The notes under the pieces are model-generated. The model saw only the letters and a program-made list of their open reading frames with translations, was not told the origin of the DNA and did no database searches. DNA of 64,000 nt from Megascapheus bottae (taxonomy: Eukaryota; Chordata; Mammalia; Rodentia; Geomyidae), in assembly GCA_024803745.1 (NCBI GenBank), contig JANJXV010000014.1, forward strand, positions 1,159,001 to 1,223,000. The letters run 5' to 3'. The position numbers were made by a program, and so were the translations under genes. Positions 45,330 through 58,344 of this stretch are shown here, piece after piece; the first letter of the stretch is position 1; each line of letters begins with the position of its first letter.

Positions 45330-46020
45330 AAGATCCAGAGCTTTAATTATATGAGGACACTGGAATTAGTATGTAATCTAAAATGCAGAGAAGGACTAGA
45401 GACATGAAGGACACATGTGGAGCAGAAAAGAATGGGGGAAGGAATGAAGATCTGGGAATTTTAGTTCACTTATGGTGTTAGTGCCTTCTGTCTTTGAAGT
45501 ATAGACATATTCCCCAATTCATGAACATGAAGGAAGGGAGGGGAGAAAATTCCCTAGTGTATGAAAAAGGAAATGATAAATGTTCTGATCTGATTTGCCA
45601 AGCTTGCAACTCTTGACTGAATGGCAAGTTGCCTTTTCTTCCATTGTTTGTTAAATGTGTTTTCATGAACTGTTGAACTATTTGTATAGAAGAAAAATGT
45701 ACTTTGAATTGCATCATCTTAAAATGAGTTTATGGAATATAGTGTACATGGAGAGAGGGATCCTGTTCTAACATCAATTATCTAAAGATTGTAGAAGGAA
45801 ATTTAAGACAGAAAAACAGTGACTTGCCAAAGGCATCACTGTCTAATTAGTTCAGCCTAAATTAGAATTTCATGAACTCTTATTCATTTTGTAAAACTTT
45901 TTTTATCTGTTTAACCTTAAGGGAGCCTTTTCTTGAAAAGATGATTGAGGAGCACAGGAACAGAACAAACCAAAAAATTTCAGTTCTCCTATAACTGTGG
46001 AGGTCTCTATTACTTATGTG
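45330..46020. other. Intergenic, unassigned
   Basis: No gene or nameable repeat seen. Confidence 0.4.
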
Positions 46021-46023
46021 CGC

Positions 46024-46094
46024 TCTTCTTCTCCTCCTCGTCTTCCTCCTCCTTCTTCCTCCTTTCCTTCTCCCTCTCCCTCTCCTTTTTTTCT
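46024..46094. repeat. Pyrimidine-rich tract (TCC/TTC)
   Basis: Nearly pure C/T on plus for 70 bases. It causes the Arg/Lys/Gly-rich chance frame on the minus strand. Confidence 0.9.
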
Positions 46095-46156
46095 TTGGAT
46101 TCTGACCTTGCACTGCACTCCCAGTCTTTCCCTTTTTAGCTTTCAATTCCAGTTTT

Positions 46157-46349
46157 GCTTTTTTTTAAACAGTCCTGGGGCTTGAACTCAGGGCCTGGGC
46201 ACTGTCCTTGGACTTTCTTAAGGCTACTACTCTACCACTTGAGCCACAGAACCACTTCCAGCTTTTTCTGTGTATGTCAGTATGGAGGAATCAAACTCAG
46301 GCCTTTCTCAAGGCAAGCACTCTACCACTAGGCCACATTCCTGGCCCCA
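46157..46349 (-). mobile_element. IDL-Geo SINE
   Basis: Reverse dimer. Target repeat TCAATT[C/A]CAGTTTT at 46143-46156 and 46350-46363. Confidence 0.92.
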
Positions 46350-46802
46350 TCAATTACAGTTTTTATAGCTGCCCCTTCTAGTAGAGAAAGGAATGTCATT
46401 ATTGCTATCATTAAAAAAAATAACTTCTCAACTCTTCTGGTTCTTTTTCAAGCATTGTAAGAAGGAAATTTCAGTTTTTATTCTGTAAGATTGTAAATCT
46501 ATTGAGTACTAGCTGTGGATTTTATAACAGCTTTTTTTTTCTGTTTTTAGTCCGATTAAAATCTGGTGAGAGCAATGAATTGCCTCTTTTCAAAAATTCC
46601 TAAGCAGTAGATGTACTCTGTTTAACTATAATTTCAGAAGGTTCAACAACTCACTGGATACCTTAGGCGTTTATTGATTTTAGAAACTGCTAGTGTCTGA
46701 ATATATTTAACAAATGTCACAGAATTTGAAATAGAAAGAGGATCTCAAAACATTCTTAAAGCATAATAAATTTTAACTTATTTTTGCAAAAATAATTTTG
46801 CT

Positions 46803-46985
46803 GCTGAGCACTGGTGGCTCATGCCTCTGATCCTACCTACTTAGAATGCTAAGATATGAGGATAGTTTGAAGGCAGCCCACTTGAAAAAGTCCATGATTG
46901 AGCTGCGGCTCAAAGTGGTAGAGTGCTAGCATTGAACAAAAATGCTCAGGGATAACGTCTCATAACTGAAGGGGGAGGACGGTTA
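46803..46985 (+). mobile_element. B1-Geo SINE, shortened
   Basis: 'gctgagcactggtggctcatgcc', then an abbreviated Geo half ('gagctgcggctcaaagtggtag'). Confidence 0.8.
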
Positions 46986-47174
46986 TATAGTAATTGAAGG
47001 AGAAATGTAGAATTACAGGTTAAGTAAATATTTCTTGAACAACTATTTCCTGTAAGGCTACTATACATACATGCATATGTATATTTGAATTTATAAATAT
47101 GTATGTATGATTCCTGCTATTGTAAAAACTTAGTAATACAGAATATATATATATAGAAAAATATATGTGTACAG

Positions 47175-47535
47175 TGATACAACAATATCCCAGGAGGATT
47201 TGTTTCAGAGCCCCCTGGATATAGAAATGTACAAATACTTGAATCTAAAATGAGTTTGTATTTATGTATGAGCATCTTTTTGTGTATTTTTCTAGTGTTT
47301 GGAAACAGTCTCACTACATAGTGCAGGCAGTCCTGGAACTTCCTATGTAGACCAGGCTGGCCTCAAATTCACAAGTCACATGCTCCAGCTTCCTGATAAC
47401 TAATATAATGTAAATATGTATAAAGAGCTGCTATATTGCATTCCTTAGGAAATAATGACAAGGTGCAAAGTCTTTATGTATCCAGTACATATACAATGTT
47501 CAAAAATACTTTTGATCCGTGATTAGATGAATGGG
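47175..47535 (+). mobile_element. Old DNA transposon of the 12.8-kb type, split by a B1
   Basis: 'caatatcccaggaggatttg' and 'acaaatacttgaatctaaaatg' at 47185-47255; resumes 47420-47530 with 'taggaaataatgacaaggtg' and 'cagtacatatacaatgttc', the order seen in Tigger/MER2-type elements. Confidence 0.55.
47300..47396 (-). mobile_element. B1 SINE monomer
   Basis: Reverse B1: 'acagtctcactacatagtgc', 'gtagaccaggctggcctcaaa', 'cacatgctccagcttcctga'. The only clear stand-alone B1 here. Confidence 0.8.
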
Positions 47536-47639
47536 AAACAACAGACATGAAGAGTAAACTATATGCAAGTACAAATATAGATTTACAAATACAAGCACAT
47601 AAAGTCTATATAACATGAAGCATATATGCAACAGATTTC

Positions 47640-49195
47640 ACAACAGCTGTCTCCTATAGGCATTATTGCACTCAAGTATGGAAATTAAGACTTATATTAA
47701 ATATTTGTTTCAGACCACTTGCTAGTGAATAGTAGAATCCAAATTCTAAACTCTGTGTCCTTCCAATGTCTCTTGAATGATTTCTCATTTACCTTTTCTA
47801 CTCAACACAAAACTTAACATTTAGGAGATACTCATGGAATGCTGGAAATACATTGAATTAAATTTAATAGAGTCAAGTATAAAATCCTGCAGCAGATCAC
47901 TAAAGAGTAGACAGCTCTCTCCCTTTTCTCACTATCCTCTCTCATTTAATGGCTTTCCTTTAGAGAAAGTGGGGCATTCTGAAGGATTCCAAGCAGTTGG
48001 TAGGACTTCATAAAATTTCAGAGAAATACAGTAATTTCAGTAGTAATATCTTAGCAGTATGAGGGTAACAGGCTCAACTATGCCAATTTTCATTTGAAAG
48101 GAATGTACTACAAAGGTAATGCAATAGAAACTTGATGAAAGCATTTTTCAGTTCAGCAAATTATCTGAACATTAAAGGAGTCATTCCTATTGGTGCTCCT
48201 AAAATATAAAGAACCATCTGCAATATGCCTAGGAGGAAAATACAGCAATTTTAGTGTTCAGGCTAAAGTTTGATTTTAAAGGAGAAAGAATCTCATTGAT
48301 TGAAGGAATTGTTCAGGATATTCATGTCTGTACTTTAGCTGAGGCTACCTAATGAAGAGGGCTGATGAAGAAAATGAAAGCAGGGCCAGAATACAGAAAG
48401 TTCTGTATAGAAGTTCTGTATAGAAGCTGATATGTCAGCTTTAGGAAATCTCAAGAACACTAAACTAAGTTGAAGAGAAACTATATTGGGAGAAATTATA
48501 GTTTTACAGCTCGGTCAAAATGATTGAGTGACACAGATTTAGACACTGATTTATGTATTAATGATTTATAAATAAACTTCACATTTTTGGTCAGATCAAG
48601 ATCACAATGCATAGCTCTTGAATTGCCCCAGCCCTTTCCTTTAAAACATACTGAACAACTAGAATACAAAAAGCCTCACTACTTTCTTCTGAAAATATTT
48701 CTAGAAATATCAAAAAAAATCAGTGAATTTTTCCCTACCTCAACCATAGATAACAGCAGCACTATATAAAACATGAATTTAGCAGCTATTCAGAGGAAGT
48801 GGAAAGAACAAAATGTCCCTATGTTTATAGTTTATAGTTTATAGCCCTATGTTCTATGCTGTAGTATAGAAGATGCCAACATATACTCAGGTAGCAGATT
48901 CCACCTTGATTGGAATTCTTAGCAAGGAAATATTGTGTGGATAACAATAAAAACAAGACTACAATGCATAAAAGGATCTCAGTATACACTATTGAACCAT
49001 TAAGAGGTCAGAAAGTAGTGGGATGGCTTAGGTATCCAACCAAACAATGTTCTGCAGAAAACAGTATGAAATGAATTCAATTGAGCAAGTTAGGAATTTT
49101 GAGAGTAAGGGACATAAAAGAATTGAACACTGAAAAGTGATGTTGGACTCTAGAAGATCAGACCCCTGGAAGTGGATATGATTACTCATAGACAC
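47640..49195. other. Intergenic, unassigned
   Basis: No gene. Short local duplication TATAGAAGTTCTG near 48398-48425 and TTTATAGT near 48823-48842. The frame at 48587-48769 shows nothing recognisable. Confidence 0.4.
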
Positions 49196-49198
49196 TGC

Positions 49199-49200
<2 letters not shown>

Positions 49201-49236
<36 letters not shown>
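49201..49236. repeat. (ATCT)9 microsatellite
   Basis: Pure tetranucleotide run. Confidence 0.95.
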
Positions 49237-49237
<1 letters not shown>

Positions 49238-49486
49238 AAATCTATATTACAAGAAGGAATCTCTAACACTGAATGGCTGCTACAGCACATCCCAACCCCT
49301 ACTGTACAAGTATTGTCACTTTAACAGCACAGGACATCTGATTTTTTTTATATATAAGCCATAGAAAGACTATAGTTGAGCACCAAGCAACTATTTTATT
49401 GCAGAAATGTTAACTAAATAATGAAACTAGGGATATTAATACATACAGGGAAATATATAATTAAGCATTAGATAAAACATACAAGA

Positions 49487-49775
49487 AGGGTGAGGTGGTT
49501 AATGCCTGTAATCCTAGCTACTCAGAAGGCTGAGATCTGAGGATCAAGGTTCAAAGCCAGCCTGCTCACAAAAGTTCTTGAAACTCTTATCTCCAACGAA
49601 CCCCAAGAAAACAGGAAATGGGGCTTGGCTCAAGGGTAGGGTGGTAGCCTTGAACTGAAGAGCACAGAGAAAAGACCCAAGCCTAGGGGTAGGGTGGTAG
49701 CCTTGAGCTGAAGAGCTCAGGGACAGTGCCCAGGCCAAGTCAAGTCCCAATACCCACAAAAACAAAAACCCAACA
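49487..49775 (+). mobile_element. B1-Geo SINE with duplicated Geo segment
   Basis: B1 half 'taatgcctgtaatcctagc'. The Geo half has GGGTAGGGTGGTAGCC twice, at 49634 and 49687 (53 bp apart). Tail of CAA/AAT. Confidence 0.92.
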
Positions 49776-49779
49776 ACAA

Positions 49780-52245
49780 TAACAAAAAATACAACAAACA
49801 TCTGAAAATTAAGAAAATAATAGAACTACAAAAGAACATCAGAAAACTCAGAAATTAGATAAATAAACATTACTTATAGATTGAGGCTTAGAACTGGGTC
49901 ACTATAGTCGAATGAGTCATGTACTATGAAGGATAGTCTATTTTTAGTTTACCCTTACTTTGGAAGTATATCCTTTTTTGTCTCAATTGAAAGATTAGGG
50001 TATCTTATCGTTCCTGTTTCCTCATGTTGGCTTTAAACTTCAATTTTTCCCCAACATCTTGAATCCATCAAAGTTTTGATTAACTTAGGGATTGTAGCAT
50101 TAAGGAAACTGAGACAGAAGAATCACAATTTGAGCACAGCTAAGGTTACAACCTCCCTCAATAAAAAGAAACAAACAGTTTGCTAGACTTCTCATCCTTT
50201 TGGTTATTTATCTCAAATAATCAGCTATCTCAGAACTAAAAGCAATGGTATATACCAGGTTATGTTATTTCCTTATATTCTGAATCTTTGAAATTGATCA
50301 AGTGAATGGCCTTTCAGGCCTCCTGTCAATATTGTTCCAAAAACTCTAGTCCAATATTGTCAAGTGTGAATTTGAGAAATACTTTTAAAAAGTGTGAAAA
50401 ATAGAAATAAACCAAAAGATATGATAGATACAAGAATACAATTCAATATGAGTGTAAGAAAAGCAACAAAGCAAAGCAAATCCAAAGCAAAAAGCTTTTC
50501 TTCAAGACAAAAGAACATCTATAGTGAAAGAATACACCATTGGATTGTGAAAATGAATTCAGAACGATTAATATTAAGGCTTATTTGAGTAAAACTGGAC
50601 AAAAGACGTAATGACTAAGGAAAAATAAAAGCTTATTTCTATCAGATTTATTTTTTATCATAAGAGAACAAGATAGCACATTTGAGACACTAGAAGAAAA
50701 TATAGGACAACAATTATTAATAGTCTCTAAACTCACTTTTTGAAGTATAAATTCTATAAGAAGCAGCACTCTTGGCGTGTGGAGCATTCCTCCCTGAGAA
50801 GGGAGGCTAGAGAGAAGCAACTTCACAAAGCAAACAAGCAAACAAACCCCCCAAAACTACAGGAGTTTACTGATAAATGTGATTTCAGCAAATGGTTAGA
50901 TGTGTGAATATATGGGTGGAAGAATGAACAAATTACAGCCTCTCCTTTGAAAAGGAAAGGAAAGATTCCTTCATGTTACTAATTAGCAATGTAGAGTCAA
51001 ATAATGTTAGTTCTGGGGAAAGGTTGTTTTGTGGTTTTTTTTCAGATAAGTACTTTTATAACCTTATATTTTAAATAAATAAACTGTCTGGGAATGTTTT
51101 GGCTAAGATGTACAGATAGTTGATAGCTGAGCCAGGAAATGGATTCAGAGTTTCATAGTACTTAGTGAAGTTCTCTTTAAAAATTTATTCGGTTACATTA
51201 AATATCATTATTCATGTTCCCCAAACAAAGAAATCCCTATATCCTATAGCAAAATGACATTTTTATTTGCTTAAAACTTGTAGAATCTTATCATCCAGAG
51301 AAAAACATTTGTAGCTATAATGTTTTTTAAAAAACATTTCCATTTTCTGCTTTTCTGACTTTAGTAAGTCATTGAACAACTACACACTCATATGCTTTAA
51401 AAACGGAATCATATGCCTATGGTTTGTGGTCTTTTTCACTAACTATATTATGATCATACCATAGATACAGAATTAAGTCACAAAGTATCTTCAAAAATAG
51501 AAATTTTAATACTACTTTTTGTTTTATTTCTCTAAGCATTTCATGAATCCAACTCATCCAAAATAATTTTAAAGTAATTTGTCTCTTGTCTTTCTCTCTT
51601 TGTGTTTGGTTACTATGAGTGTTCAACTTGCTCAGCTTATCAGCCATTGTCCCTTGGAACCTCCTAAAACCTAAAGGCAATAACATCAGATAATTATTTT
51701 TCCTTCAATAGAGAAAGAAGGAGAGAAAATAAGAGCAGAAGAGACATTAACTATGTGTGCCGTGTGCTGAGGAGAGAGTAACTGTGAGCAAAAAAAAAAC
51801 TAGAAGTAAATACATGTGTATATGTTTTGAATGCTTGCAGCCAGATATCTATGGCAGTGTCCCATGTGGTGTAGCTCTAGGCAAGAAAGGTTTCCTGTTT
51901 GTGGCTGGATCTGGAGAAGACCAGGAAGTCCGAGGGAATAACCAACTAGGCTAGGAGAGCAACATTCAGCCCCTGTTAACTTGATAGATCCACCCTGAAT
52001 CATAGTGAACATAGGCAAGGTTTATCTAAAAGTGATTACTTTACTTGAACCAATACTGTTTGTAAATATTTACTCTTAGTACTGCTGATGTTATTTGATA
52101 CATGTATTATTGATATCTGCAGCTCAAAGTTGAGTCCTGTTCTGTTCCACTCATCCCAACCACACAGAACCGTTGTTTGAATTTCACTTAGCAGGGCATG
52201 CTTAAATTTGGATCAAAAAAGAGACTGGCTTACTAAATAGAACAA
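49780..52245. other. Intergenic, unassigned
   Basis: No gene that I can support. Frames at 51417-51686 minus and 51757-51954 plus have no recognised domain. Confidence 0.4.
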
Positions 52246-52254
52246 AGAAGGTTT

Positions 52255-52420
52255 GGTCATTAGGCAGAAATGAGTTCAAATTTCAGCCTTGTGGTTTGGA
52301 TCTAAGACTTCTCTGTGAGGAAATATTACTAGTAGTAAAATGGGTAAGACAATGCCAATCTCAGCAGTGTCATGGGGAAGATGAAATAGGATAATTAGTA
52401 TGTTTGGCCTAAAATAAATT
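52255..52420 (+). mobile_element. MIR SINE, diverged
   Basis: 'gagttcaaatttcagccttg', 'taaaatgggtaagacaatgcc', 'gggaagatgaaataggataa'. Confidence 0.5.
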
Positions 52421-52820
52421 TCCACAGTTGTTAGTTTACAACCTACATTTTGTTTGTTTATTTTCTTGTTTACTTATTTATGGTAATGGAATTTGAACTG
52501 AGAGTCTCATGTCCACTTGACACAAATTTTCAACTTTTTTTCATTTTTGGGGTGTAATGTCTTGTATTTTTCTTCAGGGATCCTTCTCCTTATGATTCCC
52601 ATAGCTGGAGTTATATGCATGAACCACTATGCTCAGTTTATTAGTTGCGATGTCATCTTGGTACTTTCCTCCAGGCTGCTCTCAAATTGCAGTCCTTCTG
52701 TTCTTGCTTTCTAAGTGCATGTCACTATACCTAGTGTATATTTTTTATATTTAAATTTGAATGTGTCTGATCAAGTGTATTAATTATGTCAATGGATTTG
52801 TTAAAAATGAAACATCCTGT

Positions 52821-52915
52821 GAGAAAGGGAAGGGTATCAATGTTTGTGGAGTTATGCACCTTCTATCTGGTGAATATAATGTAACCCTTCTATTAATCAC
52901 AATAAAAAATATTTT
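52821..52915 (+). mobile_element. Short 5'-truncated L1 3' end
   Basis: GAGAAAGGGAAGGGTATCAA to the A-rich tail matches 56.68-56.76 kb. Flanks 52803-52820 and 52916-52935 are the same target sequence with two one-base indels. Confidence 0.82.
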
Positions 52916-53639
52916 AAAAATTGAAACATCCTTGTACAACTAGCTGATTTCAATATAAAAGGAAAAAATGGAATAAATTTAGACTTATACCTTTTGTTCT
53001 TTCTATGTTTCAGCCTAAAATTTACAATAATCATATACATTTTCTAGCTAATAATATGTTACAGTTATGGAGGTGAGATATGATTCTCTCCCTCCCCCCT
53101 CTCTCTCTCTTTTACTACCCTTTAGGAATTGCTCTCCTCATAAGCATTTATTTCTATGTGCTTCACCTTGGCTTACTTTCTGATTTTATTACTTAACATA
53201 GCCATTAGCTTTCTTGATTTCCTTTAATTAAGTTGTATTTGTATCTGAACACGAAGATGCCCCTTTCCTTTGGCAGGACAAATTTCTCTTTTGCTGATTG
53301 TGACAATTCAAATCAACTCATTTTACTTTCTGTAATAAATGTGATACCCCATCTTCATCTTAATCGCAGAAGAAATCTGATTAAAATGCTTTAGTGAAAA
53401 GGAATATTTTAATAATAGTAATATTATATATTTGTGGAAATCATTGATTTTTTCATTGGTAAGAAACTTATTTATCTTGTAGCATCTAACTACCATTCAC
53501 AATGAAGAAGCTAACATGCTAGCTTGTCACTAAAAATTCTTCTAGGTGTACACACTCCTATAACAGGCATGGAAGATTTGTAGTTGACTAAACACGGACT
53601 TCCTGATCATTTCATTTTTTTCACATTAACAAAAATTTA

Positions 53640-54560
53640 TCACTGGAACTCATAGGCACAGGCAAAAACTTCTTGAACAGAGTCCCAGGGCCACAACATA
53701 TGGAGAGAGATTTGACAAATGGGACTACCTAAAAATAAAAGTTTCTGCATAGACAGCTACTAAAGTAAAAAGACAACCAACCAACTTGGAAAAGATATGT
53801 ACCAATAATACATCAGACAAATGCTTAATATCCAATATCTACAGAGAACTCAAGAAACTAACCTGTCCCCCCTCAAACCCAACAAACCAATTGCTAAATG
53901 GGCAAGGGAACTAAAGAGAGACTTATCAGAAGAAGAGGTTAAAAGTGATAAAGAAACATATGAGGAAAAGCTCATCATCCATGATCATAAAGGAAATGCA
54001 AATAAAAACAACCCTAAGATACCATCGTACCCCAATTAAAATGGCCAATATTCTGTACTCAGACAGCAAAAAATGCTGGTGGGGATGTGGAGAAAGAGGA
54101 ACCCTACTGCACTGCTGGTGGAATGTAAACTAGTACAACCACTCTGGGAAGCAGTTTGGAGTTTCCTCAAAAAACTAAAAATAGACCTTCCCTACCACCC
54201 AGCCATACCACTCCTGGGCATCTATCCTGAGCATCATAACCAAGGATATTATAAGGACACCTGCTCAGTCATGCACTATTCACAATAGCCAAGTGATGAA
54301 AACAACCCAGATGTCCAACTACAGAATGGTAACAAAAATGTGGAATATATATAAAGTGGAATTCTACATAGTCACCAGACAAGATAAAGTAATGGCATTT
54401 TCTGGGAAGTGGATGAAACTAGAGCAAATCATGTTGAGTGAGATAAGTCAAGACCAAAGGAACAAAAGGTGCATGTTTTTTTTTGATAAGGGGATATTAG
54501 AGCTAAACAGTACAAGGGCAATGACTCAATACTTGGGTACTCAAGTTCATTGACATGAAC
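53640..54560 (+). mobile_element. L1 ORF2 3' part
   Basis: 'ggactacctaaaaataaaag', 'gatgtggagaaagaggaacc', 'ctgggaagcagtttggag', 'catgttgagtgagataagtc'. The frame 54073-54288 shows the ORF2 C-terminal pattern (WRKRNPTALL, HPAIPLLGIYP). Several frame breaks. Confidence 0.88.
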
Positions 54561-54784
54561 TTAGAGATACAAATATAACTACATAGACATAAAAATCTAG
54601 GATGTGGTACATACTCTATAGACATAATGTTATATTATATAGATCAATATGTATCTATGACAAACTCTCAGCTTAATTTTAGTTTTGTTCTTAAATGTAT
54701 GTGCCAGTGATTGCATATAGAGATCTCATTCTTGAGTACTTACTTGTTAAACTTGACATTTGAACTATGATGTAAAAAAAATCA

Positions 54785-54945
54785 ATGTGAATAAAAATTG
54801 TATTATCAGAGTGATTACAGTTATATTTGTAAGGTAGTGAGAACATTACTTCTTGAACATTGTTACCTCTTCCAATGTTTTTCTCCCACTTTCCTTCCCC
54901 CACCCCCTTTCCTGATCACTTCATAGGCTTTGGGTCAAAAGCTAA
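54785..54945 (-). mobile_element. L1 3' UTR fragment
   Basis: 'acagttatatttgtaaggtag' and the C-rich tract ('cccccacccccttt') match the reverse L1 3' UTR at 25.18-25.29 kb. Confidence 0.65.
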
Positions 54946-55599
54946 ATTTCTCATAGTTTATATGAAAAATGCCACATAAAATGCCAGCATGGTATTCTAG
55001 CACTACTTCAATCTCCACGGTGTTAAACAATAGGATTCATAAGTTTGTGATCTATGCGAGGAGCAGTGGCTCTAGCCAAGAAATAGTAGTTGTGTGTACA
55101 AACACATATACAGATACAATCCACAAGCATACATATGCACAGACTCAGCATTAAAAGAATATAAAAGAAGGTCTTTGTCCTTTAAAGTATTCAAATTCTA
55201 GTCCCTTTTATCTTCTGGGGAGGGTATAATGGCTTCTCTGGGAAGCTTTAGCTTCTTTTCTAAGGTAATACAATTCTATTGTCAGAGAAATGAGAAATTT
55301 TATGCATTAGTGCCTAAGAAAAGGAGAACAGGATCCAGGGGCTTAGTGTGAAATATATTTCTGTCAGAAGCCTTGCAATCTTAAAACAAAAGAATCCCTT
55401 TGAGTAGTGCCACAAACTGGATTGGGAGACCGAGCCAGCCTTGCATTCATGGGGCACTGATGGAAGTAGTGATGTTCCTACTAGGCAGGCTCCCAGTCTC
55501 ACACGAGGAGAGCCTCAGTAAGGCCCCTGCTTTGTGGTCATGTAACGTAGACCTACGGTGTATACACTATAGGACATGTTCTTGGTCTTTTGCATAGAT

Positions 55600-55895
55600 G
55601 TGATCAAAATAACGGAGATAACAAGGATTTATTCTGACCCATGGGGTTGTGTCTGTGGCTCCTTGGTCCATGTGTTTGGCAGGGCATCATGGTAGTGTGA
55701 ACTAGCTGATGAGAAGACTGTCCGGAGAAATAAAAGTTCCAGAAACTAAATGTAATCTTCAAATGCACACCACAGCAGCCAATTCCTCCAGGAAGATCTC
55801 ACCTTCCAAAGTCTACCCCACTTCTGAATAATGCCAAATATTCAACCCATGTGCTCGATGTCCTTTTATATTCAAATCATGACATCAAGAGTTAG
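55600..55895 (-). mobile_element. MaLR-type LTR fragment (tentative)
   Basis: 'aaggatttattctgacccatgg', 'ggcagggcatcatggtagtg', 'atattcaacccatgtgc' and 'ttatattcaaatcatgacatc' follow the reverse order of MaLR (ORR1/MT-like) LTRs. Confidence 0.5.
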
Positions 55896-56003
55896 ACTTT
55901 TGAAAGATGTTAGACTGCTTAAATTTTAGTGGTTGGGGGCAGCAATACTATATACAAGCAAAATATTGTAAACAAACAAAATATTTAGGATATCAGACAG
56001 TTC

Positions 56004-56765
56004 CGTGGAGCTAAGAAAGCAGTATGGCAGTTCCTTAAAAGACTAAACATAGAACTCCCCTATTACCCAGCAATTCCACTACTTGGCATTTACCCAATTG
56101 TCCAGAAACAAGGACAGACTAAATCCACTAGCACAACGATGTTCATTGCAGCACTATTTACCATAGCAAAGATATGGAACCAACCCAGATGCCTTTCAGT
56201 TGATGAGTGGATCAAGAAGATGTGGTATTTATACACAATGGAATTCTATGCTGCTGTCAGAAAGAACGACATTGCCCTATTTGTAAGGAAATGGAAAGAT
56301 TTAGAAAAAATCATATTAAGTGAAGTAAGCCAGCTCAATGGTTTCCCTCATTTGTCATAATCAGTAGAAACTTTGGGCTCTCCTAGCAGAGATTTACAAT
56401 AGAACAAAGCTTAGATACATAAGGCCATATAGAATGATGGTAAATGAAAGGACCTCCAGGATATAAGCCATATAAGGAGTGATTGTTGTCCTTAATGTAC
56501 TGTGTTATCTCTCATCTTTTTTTGCTGGCCCTTGGTTATCTCATATTGTTACAGTATTTCACCTTGTTATCTGATATATTGTATATATGCTTATTTGGTT
56601 ATTTGAAGTCAGATAGGGAAGGGAGGAAAACAAGATGAGGGGTGGGGTGCAGGGAGGAAAATAGGGACCAAGACATGAGAAAGGGTATCAATGTATGTGA
56701 AGTAATGCACCTTCTATCTGGCAAATTAATGTAACCCTTCTATTAACTACAATAAAAATATATGA
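56004..56765 (+). mobile_element. L1: ORF2 end and 3' UTR
   Basis: Good ORF2 C-terminal coding remnant at 56139-56360 (WSLYTMEFYAAVRKND-like context, LSEVSQ), then the 3' UTR with TATTGTATATATGC, a G-rich tract, 'gcaccttctatctggcaaat' and an AATAAAA end. It serves as the local reference for other copies. Confidence 0.9.
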
Positions 56766-57169
56766 AAAAGATAACAATAATAATAAAATAATTTGTGATA
56801 AAAAAGAATTTCTCAATTACACAATTCATTGGAATTTCAGTGTTTATCAGATCTATGTAGTCAAAAAACTAAACAAGAATACTGGTGATGATGAGTAAAG
56901 AAAGGGAGAGAACTCTACAATTATGGCTTAGCAGGTTGTGTACAATCTATAGGCAAATTGGGGGGAAGTAGGCTGACCCAGAGTCTTCCCACTGCAAAGT
57001 TCCAGAACTACCCACATCAACAAATTCTTTCCAGATGGAGCTTTCTTAAGCCAAGAAGATGATTAATTTTGAAATTACATCATAAGATTAAGGCTTATGC
57101 TCACAATTGGACGGTAGCATGAACTAATATATAATTAGCCTTTTAGTTGGTCTTCGAAGAGCATTTGCA

Positions 57170-58030
57170 AACTTGCAAAGATACCGCCTACAGAATGGAT
57201 GAAAATCTTTGCCAGCTACTGACTTGATAGCAATTAATATCCAGAATATACAAAGAACTAAAACAAAAAAACAAACAGTCAATAAATGGGAAAATGTACA
57301 GTGCTCTCAAAAGAATAAATGTAATAGCTATTAGTGCATGAAGAAATGTTCAACATTTTTAGCCATCAGTAAAATGCAAATCAAAATGACACTGAAATTC
57401 TATCTCATTCCAGTCAGAATGGCTATCACAAAAATTCAATAGCAAATGCTATTGAATGGAAAGGATAAGGATTGAGCCTTGTACACTGTAGGTAGGAATG
57501 GAAATTAGTATCACCACTTCGGAAATCCGTATGGAAATTGCTCAAAAAAGTGAATGTAGACCTACTATGTAATCTTGTAATACCACTCTTCAGTATATAA
57601 CCTCAAGGAACTAAAGTCAGTATAGCATGGAGATAGATACGTGTACATATATATTTATTGCAGCATAATTTACAATAGCCAAACTGTAGCATCAGCCTAA
57701 GTGTCCATCAGCTAATGACTGAGGAAAATGCAGTACATATACCTCCACAATGGAGTTTTGTTCATCCATAAAGAGGAACTGGAGATCATGATGGTATGTG
57801 AAATAAACCAGATTCAGTAAGACAGATAGCACACTTTCTCTAATACGTTGAAGCTAAATTAAAATTGAAAAAGATATAAATTTGGAAAAGACAACTATTT
57901 GGGAAGAGGAAAGGAAACATCAGAAGAGATAACAGAGGACAACAGAGTGGGTCTGTGCAAATTTAGTGAAAATACATTATATACATGTATGAAATATATA
58001 ATAAACCCATTATTTTGTGAAATTAAATAT
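57170..58030 (+). mobile_element. Old L1 ORF2 3' part
   Basis: 'ccgcctacagaatggatgaa', 'aaaatgcaaatcaaaatgac', 'aatagccaaactgtagcatc', 'gaactggagatcatgatgg'. Decayed. More diverged than the 56-kb copy. Confidence 0.82.
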
Positions 58031-58344
58031 GAATAAAACGTTTTGAAAAAGAAGAGATAAAATGAAAAAAAAACATGAGATTCTTCTGAAAGGGGTCATT
58101 TTTGATAGCCTAGGTCTTAAACTTTGACTTATGAATTTTACATTTGGTATGTTCTCCACACAAAAAGAACTTGATTAGACTCTCACATTTTACTCCTCTC
58201 TGCATTCTGCTTTCCCAGAACATCTTACCCAAAGAGATAAAAAATCTCTCCCTCTTCTCTTTGCTCTCAAATTACCTTCCTTCATAAGGCCAAATCACTT
58301 TTAATGTCATTTGTTTATGTCTGCTTTCTTTCACTGGAATTCAT

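Noticed and set aside
45880..46146. Lys/Arg/Gly-rich minus-strand frame resembling a nuclear basic protein
   Set aside because: It is the translation of a 70-bp pyrimidine-rich simple tract.
51757..51954. 65-codon frame with an AG followed by an open stretch (CLQPDIYGSV), possibly an exon
   Set aside because: No recognised domain, no matching neighbours and no clear donor.
54073..54288. Possible gene with WRKRNPTALL and HPAIPLLGIYP
   Set aside because: This is the familiar C-terminal part of L1 ORF2 with frame breaks.
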